A DNA stretch of 64,000 nt from Lingula anatina (Eukaryota; Brachiopoda; Lingulata; Lingulida; Lingulidae): positions 46,204 through 110,203 of the forward strand of contig NW_019775378.1 of assembly GCF_001039355.2 (NCBI RefSeq). Reading direction: 5' to 3'. Positions 1 to 9,896 of this stretch are shown in pieces. Each line of letters starts with the position of its first letter. Positions within the stretch are counted from its first letter, which is position 1. The translations under genes were made by a program, and so were the position numbers. The notes beneath the pieces are model-generated. The model did not search any database, had not been told where the DNA came from, and saw only the letters and a program-made list of their open reading frames with translations.

Positions 1-2446
1 CATCAAAGAGAAGAGGGTTCTTGAAATGATGTGGGTGTTTAGTGACTTGTCCGATGTTCAGACTCAGATAGCACCCCTCAAAAAACAACCTATATCGAGG
101 TTACCTTACGCCAAAATTAAGATCTTAAGTTATTGATAAAGATATTAGAGATATCTTGCTTTGGAAAAATACACATTGAAAACAATTCTTTAATGCGTGG
201 AGGTTATTACTAGAGACCTTAATTTATTTTACCTACTATTCAATGTTGAAATATCTAAAATCGCTATGCAACACGCGTGCGACATATTTGACTATAAAAT
301 TGATGTACACGTTGATAGGACACACTTGTCTTTGCAGTTAAAGCTCAAAACTGTGACAAGTCGGTATTATCTTCTAAATTAGTCCGTGATAGGCCTATCT
401 GTGTTAATATTCCCATCTACTAATATGCTAGCTAATATTCTGAGTGACATAAAAGAAACGACAGGCAAAACATAACAAAGAATCGTAACATAAATACTTG
501 TCGTAATTTCCCTTGCATTCTTTTACGCTTTTTATATCTACTGACTAAAGTTACTGAAGAAAATGTGATAGCTTACGAAACATGCATTTGTGTCTTCGTC
601 TCATAAAAGCTCGGCCTTGCAACTGTACCACACATTGCTGCTGCGTCTTCACCCTGATGTGTCCTACTGCCTAGTGAGTCTTCGGAAAGACGGCTCGCCC
701 TACGATGAGCAACTTATTGTTATGCAAATTACAGACAGGTATGGCCCATTTTAGGTGAAGGGCTGTGGCTGAAACTGTTCACGAGTGTTTACGGTCAAAG
801 ACATGTACATGTACATGAAGATTTGACTGAGGTCCACTTGTTGTTAAAATACACCACTTTATTCCACAAATATTGTGCATGCGTCTTTCATTGTGCAGTT
901 TCATATTTCTTTGATTTATTACTTCCACAAAACTCAACACCAGGGAAAGAGGATGAATGTTGATTTTTTTATCGATCAATAGGCGTACCTATAATCCTGT
1001 TTGTTGACATGGAACGGATAAATCCTAGTTCCGTTCGGAGCCACCAGCAAATAAATAGATAAATAAATAAACACCGAGAAACCTGTGTCCCAACATGTTA
1101 TGGGCTAAACAATACTTCATTAATACAATATTTTATCGCAATACTGAATCTAATCGGCCCTTTCTAAATAACTGGCAATTACGTGTACTAGTATATGGAT
1201 AACGTGATAACACCGTTGCCCGGCGGAGTTTATCTGGCTGTCATGAAAAAGTGAACAAGGTTTTACTTTTAATACCATTCATTCTGAATATTATTTGCCT
1301 CAATCAATATTTTCAATTATTATATAAAGTTTTAGTTTTTCTTGGATTTTTACAGATTATCATACCTGTCAACATCGATAATAGCCAAAGAAGGAGGTTT
1401 CTTCGGACACCCTACTGAGTACGTCTCCCATCTGAACTCTCTCCCTCTCTCTCTCCCCCACACACACTAAATAAATAAATAAATAAATAAATGCTGTTAC
1501 TTTTAATTTCGAAATTGTTTTTTTTTCAATGCTTAGGTAAGAAACATTTCGGCTTTTTAAAGTAATGTATCAGCAATATGCTTTGTCTACACAAAATAAT
1601 GAAAACTTAAATTGGCCAGTACGTGATTTTGTTTCATTTCAAATAAAGTCTTTCAAAGTTTGTCTATCGGTAAAACGTTTAATAGAATTTCATCAACTGT
1701 ATAATAACATCCTGTTTTAATCAACAGATAAAACAAGTTATATTATCACTTTCTGTGTCCGTCTTGTCGCTTTCGTCGGGGTTAGCTCAGCTGATTGCAC
1801 ACCTCAGGTAGAATGTTACAATCAAACCTATGATCATTATAGAACATTAACTCTCTGTCAATAACACCAAAACATAATTTAGATTAATTAATGCTACGAA
1901 GAGTTTGTCCGTTTTTTTTTTTTTTTTCTTTATGAGACTATTCGAAGTAAATATGTTCTCCTCGTACGATCGATTTCGTTTAGCTCATCCACTAAGATGT
2001 ACATTATCTGACTGAGTTTCACTACATCTATATGATAAGATACAATCATGGATCCCCATCCCAGGAAGGTGACCCGGGTTTACTACAAACACAATAGATA
2101 AAATAATCACATTTTATCGGTCATTATACTAGATATCAAGCAACCAAGTTTAGCAATCTGATTTCACACGTAGAATGGCGGAATGACTGACAACTGCGTG
2201 GGATTGTGTTAGGGAAGACAGAATGCACTTTTTACCCACTTTTTACGCGTATCGTACCAAAAGTTTATTATGCTAAATCAAGCCGTCTTGTCACGTCTAT
2301 AAATTTTAAGACAGATCTTTATTCCAAATAAATGAGGTAATCCGTATTAACACAAAAAAGTTGTCATGCATGCTGTCATTCATTACTCACGCACTGTGCA
2401 TTACTCACGCAGTGTATCCCTGAGTAGATGAGCATACTGTAGTTTG
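1..2446. other. gene-free stretch
   Basis: I see no coding exon here on either strand; the open frames are short, AT-rich and begin at non-ATG codons. The stretch holds AAAT-type repeats near 1050-1075, a CT/CA/AAAT compound microsatellite near 1435-1491 and a poly-T run near 1913-1927. A weak tRNA-like string lies near 1777-1830. Confidence 0.6.
1435..1491. repeat. compound microsatellite (CT)n-(CA)n-(AAAT)n
   Basis: Consecutive CT, CA and AAAT simple repeats are visible directly. No function is implied. Confidence 0.85.
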
Positions 2447-2605
2447 TTACCTCCGTCAAGGAGGTTGTTTTCACCCCTGTTTGTTTGTCTGTCATCAACG
2501 CAACTCAAAAACTATGGACCAATTTTGATGAAATTTTCAGGAACTGTCAGAAGTGGGCCAAGGAACAGATGATTAGTTTTTGGCGGTGATCCGGGTCAAT
2601 AATCA
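2447..2605 (+). repeat. dispersed repeat with CCTCCGYCAAGGAGGTT terminus
   Basis: The block starts with an imperfect palindrome (cctccgtcaaggaggtt), then TTTTCACCCCTGTTTGTTTG, then conserved text about an unresolved base match to GATGAAATTTTCAG, GGCCAAGGAACAGATGATTAG and GGTGATCCGG. Related copies occur in this window at 43527-43700 (plus) and 51260-51645 (minus). I recognise this as a short repeat type common in invertebrate genomes but cannot assign a named family. Confidence 0.7.
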
Positions 2606-3614
2606 ATTTTTTAAATGTTTTTTAATATTCAAACCAGCTTAAAACTATGTTATAAGGGAATATTATACTACCATGCAATGCACACATTCTAGTTAAATTA
2701 AACCAATAATCAATATTTCCAACAACAATGTAATATCTTCAGCTTCACATAAAACAAAGGAAATTTATTTTATTAACATTGCCATCCATTTAAAACAGTA
2801 TAATTTATAGAATACTAGAGTGTTAAACAAAGTTTAATAAAATCAAACCAATTCAATGTGGAGTAGACAATATTTCAACTACTTAAACCTCACAAAAACC
2901 ATAATTTCTTCTTCTTCAAAAAAAAAAAAAAAAATCATATTGCTTATGAGCAATCAGAAAAGAAATTTAATCACTTGATTGTCTCAGTTAGTGGGTCAAA
3001 GTTTAAACAGACAATACAGCTCCACACATTTTGATATTTAATTTTGAAAGAAAAGGCTAAGAACAAAGACAAGTTTTACATCAGTCTCTTGTGATAACAC
3101 ACAAATCTTCTAATGGGGCTATCATAAAAGTTGTGGAAAAAATAATAAAAAATATTAATACTAAATATCAGTGTTGCCTGATATAAAACTGAACACCAGA
3201 AAACTATGGAACTTGAAGTGGTTCACTAATTATTTCTGTGATCCAAATTACTGTTGAGTTGTAAGTAACTTTGAGAATAAAAACATGTCCTTATTAGTTC
3301 TACTGGTCAAGATTTGCATTTGATGAAGTAAATCAGATTTGTCCTTGCTGTCATGCTGATAAGAAGGTAGTCTCCTAGGTTTCTCTTTAGTTGATGAATC
3401 TGGAAAAATGTCACAATTTCTTCTGAAGATATCCATCGCTTTAATTGATCAAAATGTCTTTAAATAAAGATATCATTACACTGCAAAATAATATATTAAA
3501 TACCCAACTGCAGGAATTATTTTAGTGAGCAAAACATGACACTTTTTCATATTGTCAACTAATGCAGATAAGGCAACTGCTCCTGACATAAGTATTTGAT
3601 TAAATTAATTAATT
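2606..3614. other. gene-free stretch
   Basis: AT-rich sequence with poly-A near 2919-2935. A 62-codon minus-strand frame at 3248-3436 begins with ATG but shows no recognisable domain and no matching splice partners, so I do not call it. Confidence 0.5.
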
Positions 3615-3746
3615 AGTTTGTCTGTTACCCTGATCTCCATGACAACAGGTCCAGATGATCCATGTCAAAGATGGCGTCCAGAGCCTCAGCAACCAACAAT
3701 GTCTGGTCCTTTCTCACGACTTCCACAAGAAATGAGCCAAGATTTT
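3615..3746 (-). pseudogene. relic exon of HEATR3-like gene (ribosomal protein L5 / 5S RNP chaperone family)
   Basis: On the minus strand the frame reads LGSFLVEVVRKDQ, then TLLVAEALDAIFD. This follows the last HEAT-repeat segment of HEATR3/Syo1 proteins, where human HEATR3 has a similar FLLEV...KDPSLVV...EALDALFD stretch. HEATR3 is known to escort ribosomal proteins uL18/uL5 to the nucleus for 60S assembly. Decay is visible: one residue is missing before EALDAIFD, the usual VFA after it is absent, and reading can only continue (GPVVMEI-like) after a frameshift near 3646-3655. No acceptor AG lies at the expected exon start; the base string before it is TCTGTCAAA. No other HEATR3 exon is visible nearby. 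It is most likely a decayed exon copy rather than a working gene. The resemblance rests on my memory of the family. Confidence 0.55.
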
Positions 3747-4351
3747 GACAGAAAAAACAACTCAACATCAAAACTGGCAAAAACAGAGACACCAAACAGC
3801 AACCAAAATTTCAACAACATTAGCAAAAGAGTTTTAAAAATTCTAAAAGCAATCAAAGTGTTCCCTTTAACAACAGGTAAAAGAAGTAAATGTTTTTTTA
3901 CTCTTCACAAGCTCTGTTGGTTTTCTGATCATCAGTAAGCACTTTCATGTCAGAAAGCTTTCAATATTTTAAGTTGTTATCAACTAGACAAAACAGTTCA
4001 TTTAACACTGGTACTATTCGCTGTGAGTAAACCATGAACTTAACCATACATAATGTACATGTACATATCTGGGGTACCTTGTAGGTGTGTTTCCATCTCT
4101 GTCTTAATTGTGTGGTGGCCGACTGATATTACAGATATTTTCAATGAAAAGTGTTTCCCTGGCCTATTGGTGCACTCATCTGAAAGATAAAACTTAACAT
4201 GGTCATAAGCTGAGAGGGATAAATTATGTTTGAAACAGAAAAGCTGGCAAAAATACAGTCACAAAAAGTAAAAAAAATTGCACATGCACACACATTAAAG
4301 GGATAATAACTCTTTGTATGAGATCTATATTTCACAATTAAAACATTATGA

Positions 4352-4658
4352 ACAACTTATAGAAATATAATATATTCTGTTTTACCACAAAAATGACAGT
4401 TATAGCTATTATTCTGATATTTGAGCTTGTCTTTAGACCACCTGATCTGCATTGATGGCTATACTCTGTTATAATCTCTTAAGAGATTATAAAAAAAAAA
4501 AAAANACAACTTATAGAAATATAATATATTCTGTTTTACCACAAAAATGACAGTTATAGCTATTATTCTGATATTTGAGCTTGTCTTTAGACCACCTGAT
4601 CTCCATTGATGGCTATACTCTGTTATAATCTCTTAAGAGATTAAAAAAAAAAAAAAAA
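4352..4658. repeat. 154-base direct duplication across a single N
   Basis: Bases 4352-4504 and 4506-4658 are almost identical; the one clear difference is ctgatctG versus ctgatctC, plus poly-A length. The lone N at 4505 sits exactly at the junction. This looks like an assembly join of two alleles rather than a biological tandem repeat. Each copy contains the palindrome TAATCTCTTAAGAGATTA. Confidence 0.85.
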
Positions 4659-4703
4659 AAAAAACAGGGACTAAAATTGAATGTAAAAATGGATTCATTA
4701 ACT

Positions 4704-4872
4704 AGGCCTGTAGCCAGGGGGGTTCCGGGGGGTTCAAAAGAACCACTCTTTTTGCTGGGAAAAGGTCCACTCTGGGTAAAATTTGACCTATGTACTTGAG
4801 GATTTTATGGTAAAAGGTTCACTTTTTCAGAAAAGGACCCCCCCCCCCTCTGACATTGCTGGCTACAGGCCT
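4704..4872. mobile_element. short MITE with AGGCCTGTAGCCAG ends
   Basis: AGGCCTGTAGCCAG at 4704-4717 pairs perfectly with CTGGCTACAGGCCT at 4859-4872. The inside is G-rich then C-rich and has no coding capacity. A diverged second copy lies at 6741-6898. It is nested inside the TTAA-flanked element at 4295-4961. Confidence 0.7.
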
Positions 4873-4963
4873 GTTAACCATTGGTAAGTATGGAAAAATT
4901 GTTGTTTACTCCTGGAAAAATCTTTTTTTTGGGCCAAAACGAAGAGTTATTATCCCTTTAAAA

Positions 4964-6631
4964 TACAGACTTGACATTTAATATGGAATATTTTCTTCGA
5001 AATAATTTTTTATCAGTTTTTTCTTATTTTGCTCACTGATAAATGAAAATAAGGATTAAAATCTTGTTTTAATAACTTTAAATTATCTCTTTGATGTCAT
5101 TGTGACATCAGTTCATTAATGGAATTCGCCAGAGAAGCAAACAAAAACACATTGCCTACTCTATGTCATACTACAACCATTAAAAGAGATATTTTGGATG
5201 TCCATATTTTACAAATTATCATCTGTAAAAGGGTAATACGCTCCACAAAAGACCCTCATGTCAGTTGCTAGTCACAGTAATGGTCGTTGTAACGCTTGGC
5301 CTCTTCGTGGCTGTTGCCAGCGCTCTCAAGCGGCAAGGCATTTCTTGAGGGTAAGTTTTTAGAGTTCAATCTGGAATAGCATTCCAGGCAACGGTCTAAA
5401 ATTGTCCAATCTGGTCCAGTTTTGTTGTAGGACATGTAGGCAGTTGATTGGTGAGTAATGGTCTACCGAAACATTGTCTATGTGGTTCTAATGTGGCGAT
5501 TTTGATGACCATGGTAGCTGCTCATTCCCTTGGTTCTGTAAGTTATCTGCTATTAAAAGTGCTCTGTGAGAACCTGCAACCTCATCGTGCAACCAAGAAT
5601 TGTTCCTAAGGTGCCCCCTATCAAATGATAGACAAGTGGTTCCGAGATTATTCCTTTATTTGATCTGGTTCAGGTTTTCGTCGATGACTACCATTGGTGT
5701 TTTGGCACCAATGTGGAATCTACTCCAAATACTGACGCTGCCAATCACCCTTGTCACTTTAGACCCGGCATATGCTTCGTCGTAGGCCTCTTCTGGATAT
5801 CTGTAAACTCTGTTTTGACTAATTGGGCGGTACAGGTGAAATCTGACCTCAATAAAGAAAGCCACGCAGTTTCATTGTTCTACCCAGAATCGTTCATGGC
5901 CCCCAATTCATTAGAGAAACAGACGACGATGTTTTGCTGTATACAGTGGATACCTCGAAGGTCATTTGGTGTTCTTACCTGCTAAAACCAGTTTGGTGTT
6001 CGCTAAGGGCATTAAAAAACGCATTTTAGTGGCAATTTTCCCCTCGTTCTGATCGGACTAAGTGTTTTTTGTTTAGCTGCAGCAGCGTACCCCGAAAGAC
6101 AGTGGGTCCTGTACCCTGTAGGTTAAATTGTGATACATTGGGGGTGACCTCTGTGTAGGTACATCACTCTGGCCATTACTCTATAAAACTGTGGGGACTG
6201 TTCCGTTTGGCGCTATGATCTGTCTGGTTATGTCTGTCTTTCTCGCGCCATTCTGCCTTAGATATAACAAATTTGTAATGCACTACTTAACTCGTCTTAC
6301 GCACTGCAAAACTGACCGCTTGCATGCAAAATTTCAAATTCTTCTATGCAGTAGTTGCCAAAATATGGATACTTTTTTGACAGAACCAAGCTTTGCCTAA
6401 GCCAAGCTTTGATCAGCCCAAAGGAACACTACCCAATTAAATCACTGCACATTACATAATGTAGCAGCGCATCAGGCATGAAAGTCAGTTAATTGGTAGT
6501 GACACACCTGACTGCACACTTTTACATTCACAAATCTTAGATGAGATCGGAGTTTTTTTTAAAAAAGAACGTATTTTTACCTAGGTATACCTTCGAAACT
6601 GAAATATTCCATATTAAATGTCAAGTCTGTA
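4964..6631 (-). mobile_element. Tc1/mariner transposon copy 1, full length, transposase decayed
   Basis: A 30-base terminal inverted repeat (starts TACAGACTTGACATT) spans 4964-4993 and returns inverted at 6602-6631, ending in TA as expected for this superfamily. The minus strand carries a broken Tc1-type transposase: helix-turn-helix remnants near 6190-6300, the segment RVYRYPEEAYDEAY near 5760-5830, SVSIW after it, and an SPHxNxI-like end near 5490. Stops and shifts interrupt every frame, so it cannot make its own transposase. Copy 2 lies inverted at 32459-34112. Confidence 0.85.
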
Positions 6632-6740
6632 GATCTATTCTTGCTCCTTTTAAAAAGTAACATGCCTTGGTGGAGTTCATGAATAAAGTTTTAATACCTA
6701 TAACTGAACTAATTATTTTTATAAATTTCTTAACCTGAAC

Positions 6741-6898
6741 AAGCCCAGTAGCCAGGGGGTGTGTGGGGCCCCTTTTTGCTGGGAAAATGTTCCCTCTGAG
6801 CAAAATTATATCTAAGTACACGAAGAATGGATAGTAAAAGGTCCATTTTTTTTTCAGAAAAAGAACCCCCCTTTTGAAACTGCTGGCTGCTGAAGGGT
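6741..6898. mobile_element. diverged copy of the GTAGCCAG MITE
   Basis: CAGTAGCCAGGGGG near 6747-6760, an internal TTTTTGCTGGGAAAA, GTAAAAGGTCCA and CAGAAAAAG, then GCTGGCTGCTG match the element at 4704-4872 in order. The ends are degraded. Confidence 0.65.
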
Positions 6899-7502
6899 TT
6901 CACAAATTGAATTAATTGAATGACTTTTCACATCATGTACAGAACCAGCCTGGCATGTGTGACAAATACAAACTAACTGATAAAATCACTTCTTGTCTTT
7001 TAACTAGCTAGATGTGAGCTTGATGGAATGTCATGTTACATGTTTACCAAAGCTTAGTGAAGTAATAACAGATAATAATATGCAGTGGGTTATGCAGATA
7101 ACATCTTTAAATTATGGCATCTGAAGTATTGGAGAGAAATGACTTCAACCAATCAGATATGTCCACTGTAACCAGCAGTTAACATCGTCCAATAGAATGA
7201 CTGCATTCAAGATTTTAAACAGGGGATTCCTACTAAAAACTTTATGCATTGCTCAGTACAAAAACTAGGTAATGTTAACAACAAGTTCATACAGAATCCA
7301 AATGGATATTCTTATGGTGCTCTGAGAGTTGAATTGTGAACACAATTTCAGTATTGGAAAGGACATATCAAGCCTCAATAAGTCTTAGCACCTTATCTGA
7401 GTGACTGACTGGCTCACAGCAAAATGTAAGTCAGTGGTGAAACAATGGCTGACAGGAACTGTCTGTAAAAGGAACGACAAACCAAAAAAGGAAATTATGT
7501 GA
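6899..7502. other. 5' flank of the zinc-finger gene
   Basis: No exon could be identified. An in-frame stop at 7500-7502 shows that the zinc-finger frame cannot extend further upstream without splicing, so any 5' exon or the promoter would lie in or beyond this stretch. Confidence 0.4.
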
Positions 7503-7511
7503 ATAGTAGCC

Positions 7512-9104
7512 TTGGAATTGGGACTCAATGTAACTCATGAAATTCAAGAAAATAATTATACTGGAGAGAAACTTAACAAGTATAGATTCTGTAACAAGAC
7601 TTTTATACCACCAATTAAGTACTTACACCATTCAGTAAAAATGTGCACAGGAGAGAGACCTTACAAGTGTAGATTCTGTGACAAGACTTTTACTCAAAAA
7701 GGCCATTGCACAGTGCATGAAAGAATTCATACTGGAGACAAACCTTACAAGTGTGGATTCTGTGACAAAACTTTTACGGAGAAAACTTTTTGCATACGTC
7801 ATGAGAGAATTCACACAGGAGAGAGACCTTTTAAGTGTAGATTCTGTGACAAAACTTTTAAAGACAAAAAATCTTGCAAATATCATGAGAGAATTCACAC
7901 AGGAGAGAAACCTTACAAGTGCAGATTCTGTGATAAAACTTTCAGAGACAAAACTAATTGCAAATATCATGAGAGAATTCACATAGGAGAGAGACCTTAC
8001 AAGTGTAGATTCTGTGACAAAACTTTTACTCAAAAAGGTCATTGCACTGTGCATGAAAGAATTCATACTGGAGACAAACCTTACAAGTGTGGATTCTGTG
8101 ACAAAACTTTTACGGAGAAAACTTTTTGCATACGTCATGAGAGAATTCACACAGGAGAGAGACCTTTTAAGTGTAGATTCTGTGACAAAACTTTTACTCA
8201 AAAAAGCAATTGCGCTGAACACGAAAGAATTCATACCGGGGACAAACCTTACAAGTGTAGATTCTGTGACAAAACTTTTACAGAGAAAACTTTTTGCATA
8301 CGTCATGAGAGAATTCACACAGGAGAGAAACCTTTTAAGTGTGTATTCTGTGACAAAACTTTTACTCAAAAAAGCCACTGCATTGTGCATGAAAGAATTC
8401 ATACCGGAGACAAACCTTACAAATGTAGATTCTGTGACAAAACTTTTAATGATAAAACTAAATGCACTTATCATGAAAAAATTCACATTGGAGACAGACC
8501 TTTGAAGCATAGACTTTCTACGAAGACTTTCACTACAAAAGGGAATTGCACTTACCATGAAACAATTAACACTGGAGACAAAGGTTTTACACAAGGTTTC
8601 TGCACTGTCCATGAAACCATTTATACTGGAGAAAAGCATGATACATGCAAGAACTGTGACAAAGAGATCATAACAAAATTGGCCTGCACTAGCCCTAAAA
8701 GAATGCACACTTGTGAGAAACCAGACAGATATGGAGTAGAATTCAGTCAAGGGAATAATTGTAAAACACATGAAACAATGCACAACGAAAGAAAACATGA
8801 TTCAAATAATATATATGGAACTTTAGGCAATGAAGGTGAGCCTAACAATTCTCCAGATTCAGAGGGGGAGACAGATGAAATAAGTAATGTGGAAAATAAA
8901 CTGACAAACAATAATGCCGTAACCCATCATATATATGAGGAAGACAGAACAGAATACAATCATAAAGACGATGACACTTTTACCACGGAGAATATCACCA
9001 TCATTACTGACAATGATGTCTATGAAATACTTACTGGCATAAAAAGGACCACACCAGGTCTCATTATAACAATTATGAAAAATCCTTTCTACGCCTTTCA
9101 ATGA
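7512..9104 (+). CDS. C2H2 zinc-finger protein, ten canonical fingers
   Basis: A likely nuclear DNA-binding regulator. One uninterrupted frame carries ten tandem fingers of the form C-X2-C-X12-H-X3-H joined by TGEKP/TGDKP-type linkers (about residues 50-330). One degenerate finger precedes them and about four follow, then an acidic, Asn/Thr-rich tail with no known domain. The first in-frame ATG is 7641 (giving 487 residues); the frame is open from 7503 but begins after a stop and lacks an earlier ATG, so a spliced 5' exon is also possible. Inferred DNA-contact residues (-1,2,3,6) run QGHV, ETFR, DKSY, DTNY, QGHV, ETFR, QSNE, ETFR, QSHV, DTKY. Fingers 1-2 recur as 5-6 with an exact 336-base (four-finger) offset, showing internal duplication. 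In all ten fingers the usual core leucine is cysteine. Target genes are unknown. A candidate AATAAA lies at 9395-9400. Confidence 0.85.
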   Translation: MELGLNVTHEIQENNYTGEKLNKYRFCNKTFIPPIKYLHHSVKMCTGERPYKCRFCDKTFTQKGHCTVHERIHTGDKPYKCGFCDKTFTEKTFCIRHERIHTGERPFKCRFCDKTFKDKKSCKYHERIHTGEKPYKCRFCDKTFRDKTNCKYHERIHIGERPYKCRFCDKTFTQKGHCTVHERIHTGDKPYKCGFCDKTFTEKTFCIRHERIHTGERPFKCRFCDKTFTQKSNCAEHERIHTGDKPYKCRFCDKTFTEKTFCIRHERIHTGEKPFKCVFCDKTFTQKSHCIVHERIHTGDKPYKCRFCDKTFNDKTKCTYHEKIHIGDRPLKHRLSTKTFTTKGNCTYHETINTGDKGFTQGFCTVHETIYTGEKHDTCKNCDKEIITKLACTSPKRMHTCEKPDRYGVEFSQGNNCKTHETMHNERKHDSNNIYGTLGNEGEPNNSPDSEGETDEISNVENKLTNNNAVTHHIYEEDRTEYNHKDDDTFTTENITIITDNDVYEILTGIKRTTPGLIITIMKNPFYAFQ

Positions 9105-9855
9105 TGTGATCAGATGACAAAAACAAACTATTACCTTATAAATTTGCTATTTTTGGACAACTAAAGAACAATCAAATGTAACTGCTTCAATTTTTATTTG
9201 GTTAGTATTCATCAATAATCATTCAGAATATATTTTATACCTTGTAGGTTCAGTATTCATCTGACCATTTTCTTCCATGATCAGACACATTGTCTATGAT
9301 AGATCATCTATAATAAAAGAATTGTACTTAGTCAAATACATGATATTACACTAGAAAATCCCTCTCTATCTTTATTGTTGAAAATAGAAAGGGAAATAAA
9401 CCAGTGTTTCATTTTCATAATTTAGATTATTTCATTTTTTAATGTATCAAATTTATATATATATCCAATGACTTAGCGGCAGAATAAAGAGTAAAAAAAG
9501 AAACTTCGTTTTGTTCAATTAAGAAAAGATCAAACTCCAAATGAATACTTGATTAAACCACGACACATATTACAGGCTTTAAAGTAACAGATTCAATGGC
9601 AGCTTGACAAATGAGATGTTGAAAGTGTTTAAAATCTCAATAAATAGAAAGAAAGAAAAATGAAAAAAAAAAACCTATAAATGTAATACTATATGCTTTG
9701 TCTAAAAGAATTCAATGTTTTATCACTGTTCTCTGTCAGCACCATTTCAATATTTTAAGTTATCAACTGAACACAAGTCCCCCTAACACTGACAACATTC
9801 TGTATCAGTTAACCATAAGGAATACTGAGCTGTAGTCAACAAATTAATTTCTAGC

Positions 9856-9895
<40 letters not shown>
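9856..9895. repeat. (AAT)n microsatellite
   Basis: About thirteen consecutive AAT units. Confidence 0.9.

Positions 9896-9896
<1 letters not shown>

Larger units (their letters stand above)
4295..4961. mobile_element. TTAA-flanked MITE with perfect 20-bp inverted ends
   Basis: Left end TTAAAGGGATAATAACTCTT (4295-4314) and its exact reverse complement at 4942-4961 bound a 667-base element with no transposase. The TTAA at both edges fits piggyBac-type target duplication, and this terminus type is common in molluscan DNA. It contains the 4352-4658 duplication and another MITE (4704-4872), and its right edge abuts the Tc1 element at 4964. Confidence 0.65.

Noticed and set aside
1777-1830. tRNA-like string GGGGTTAGCTCAGCTGATT
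   Set aside because: The A box is fair but the B box and arms do not pair; too weak for a tRNA or SINE call.
3618-3938. 106-codon plus-strand frame
   Set aside because: Starts at TTG, and the opposite strand carries the HEATR3-like relic, so this is its shadow.
5600-6400. Plus-strand frames in the first Tc1 element
   Set aside because: They are antisense to the decayed transposase.
7678-8505. Plus-strand frames offset from the zinc-finger frame
   Set aside because: They arise from the same repeated finger DNA read out of frame.
7632-8798. 388-codon antisense frame across the zinc-finger gene
   Set aside because: It mirrors the repeated 84-base finger unit; the peptide is a low-complexity repeat with no domain, and the sense strand is clearly coding.
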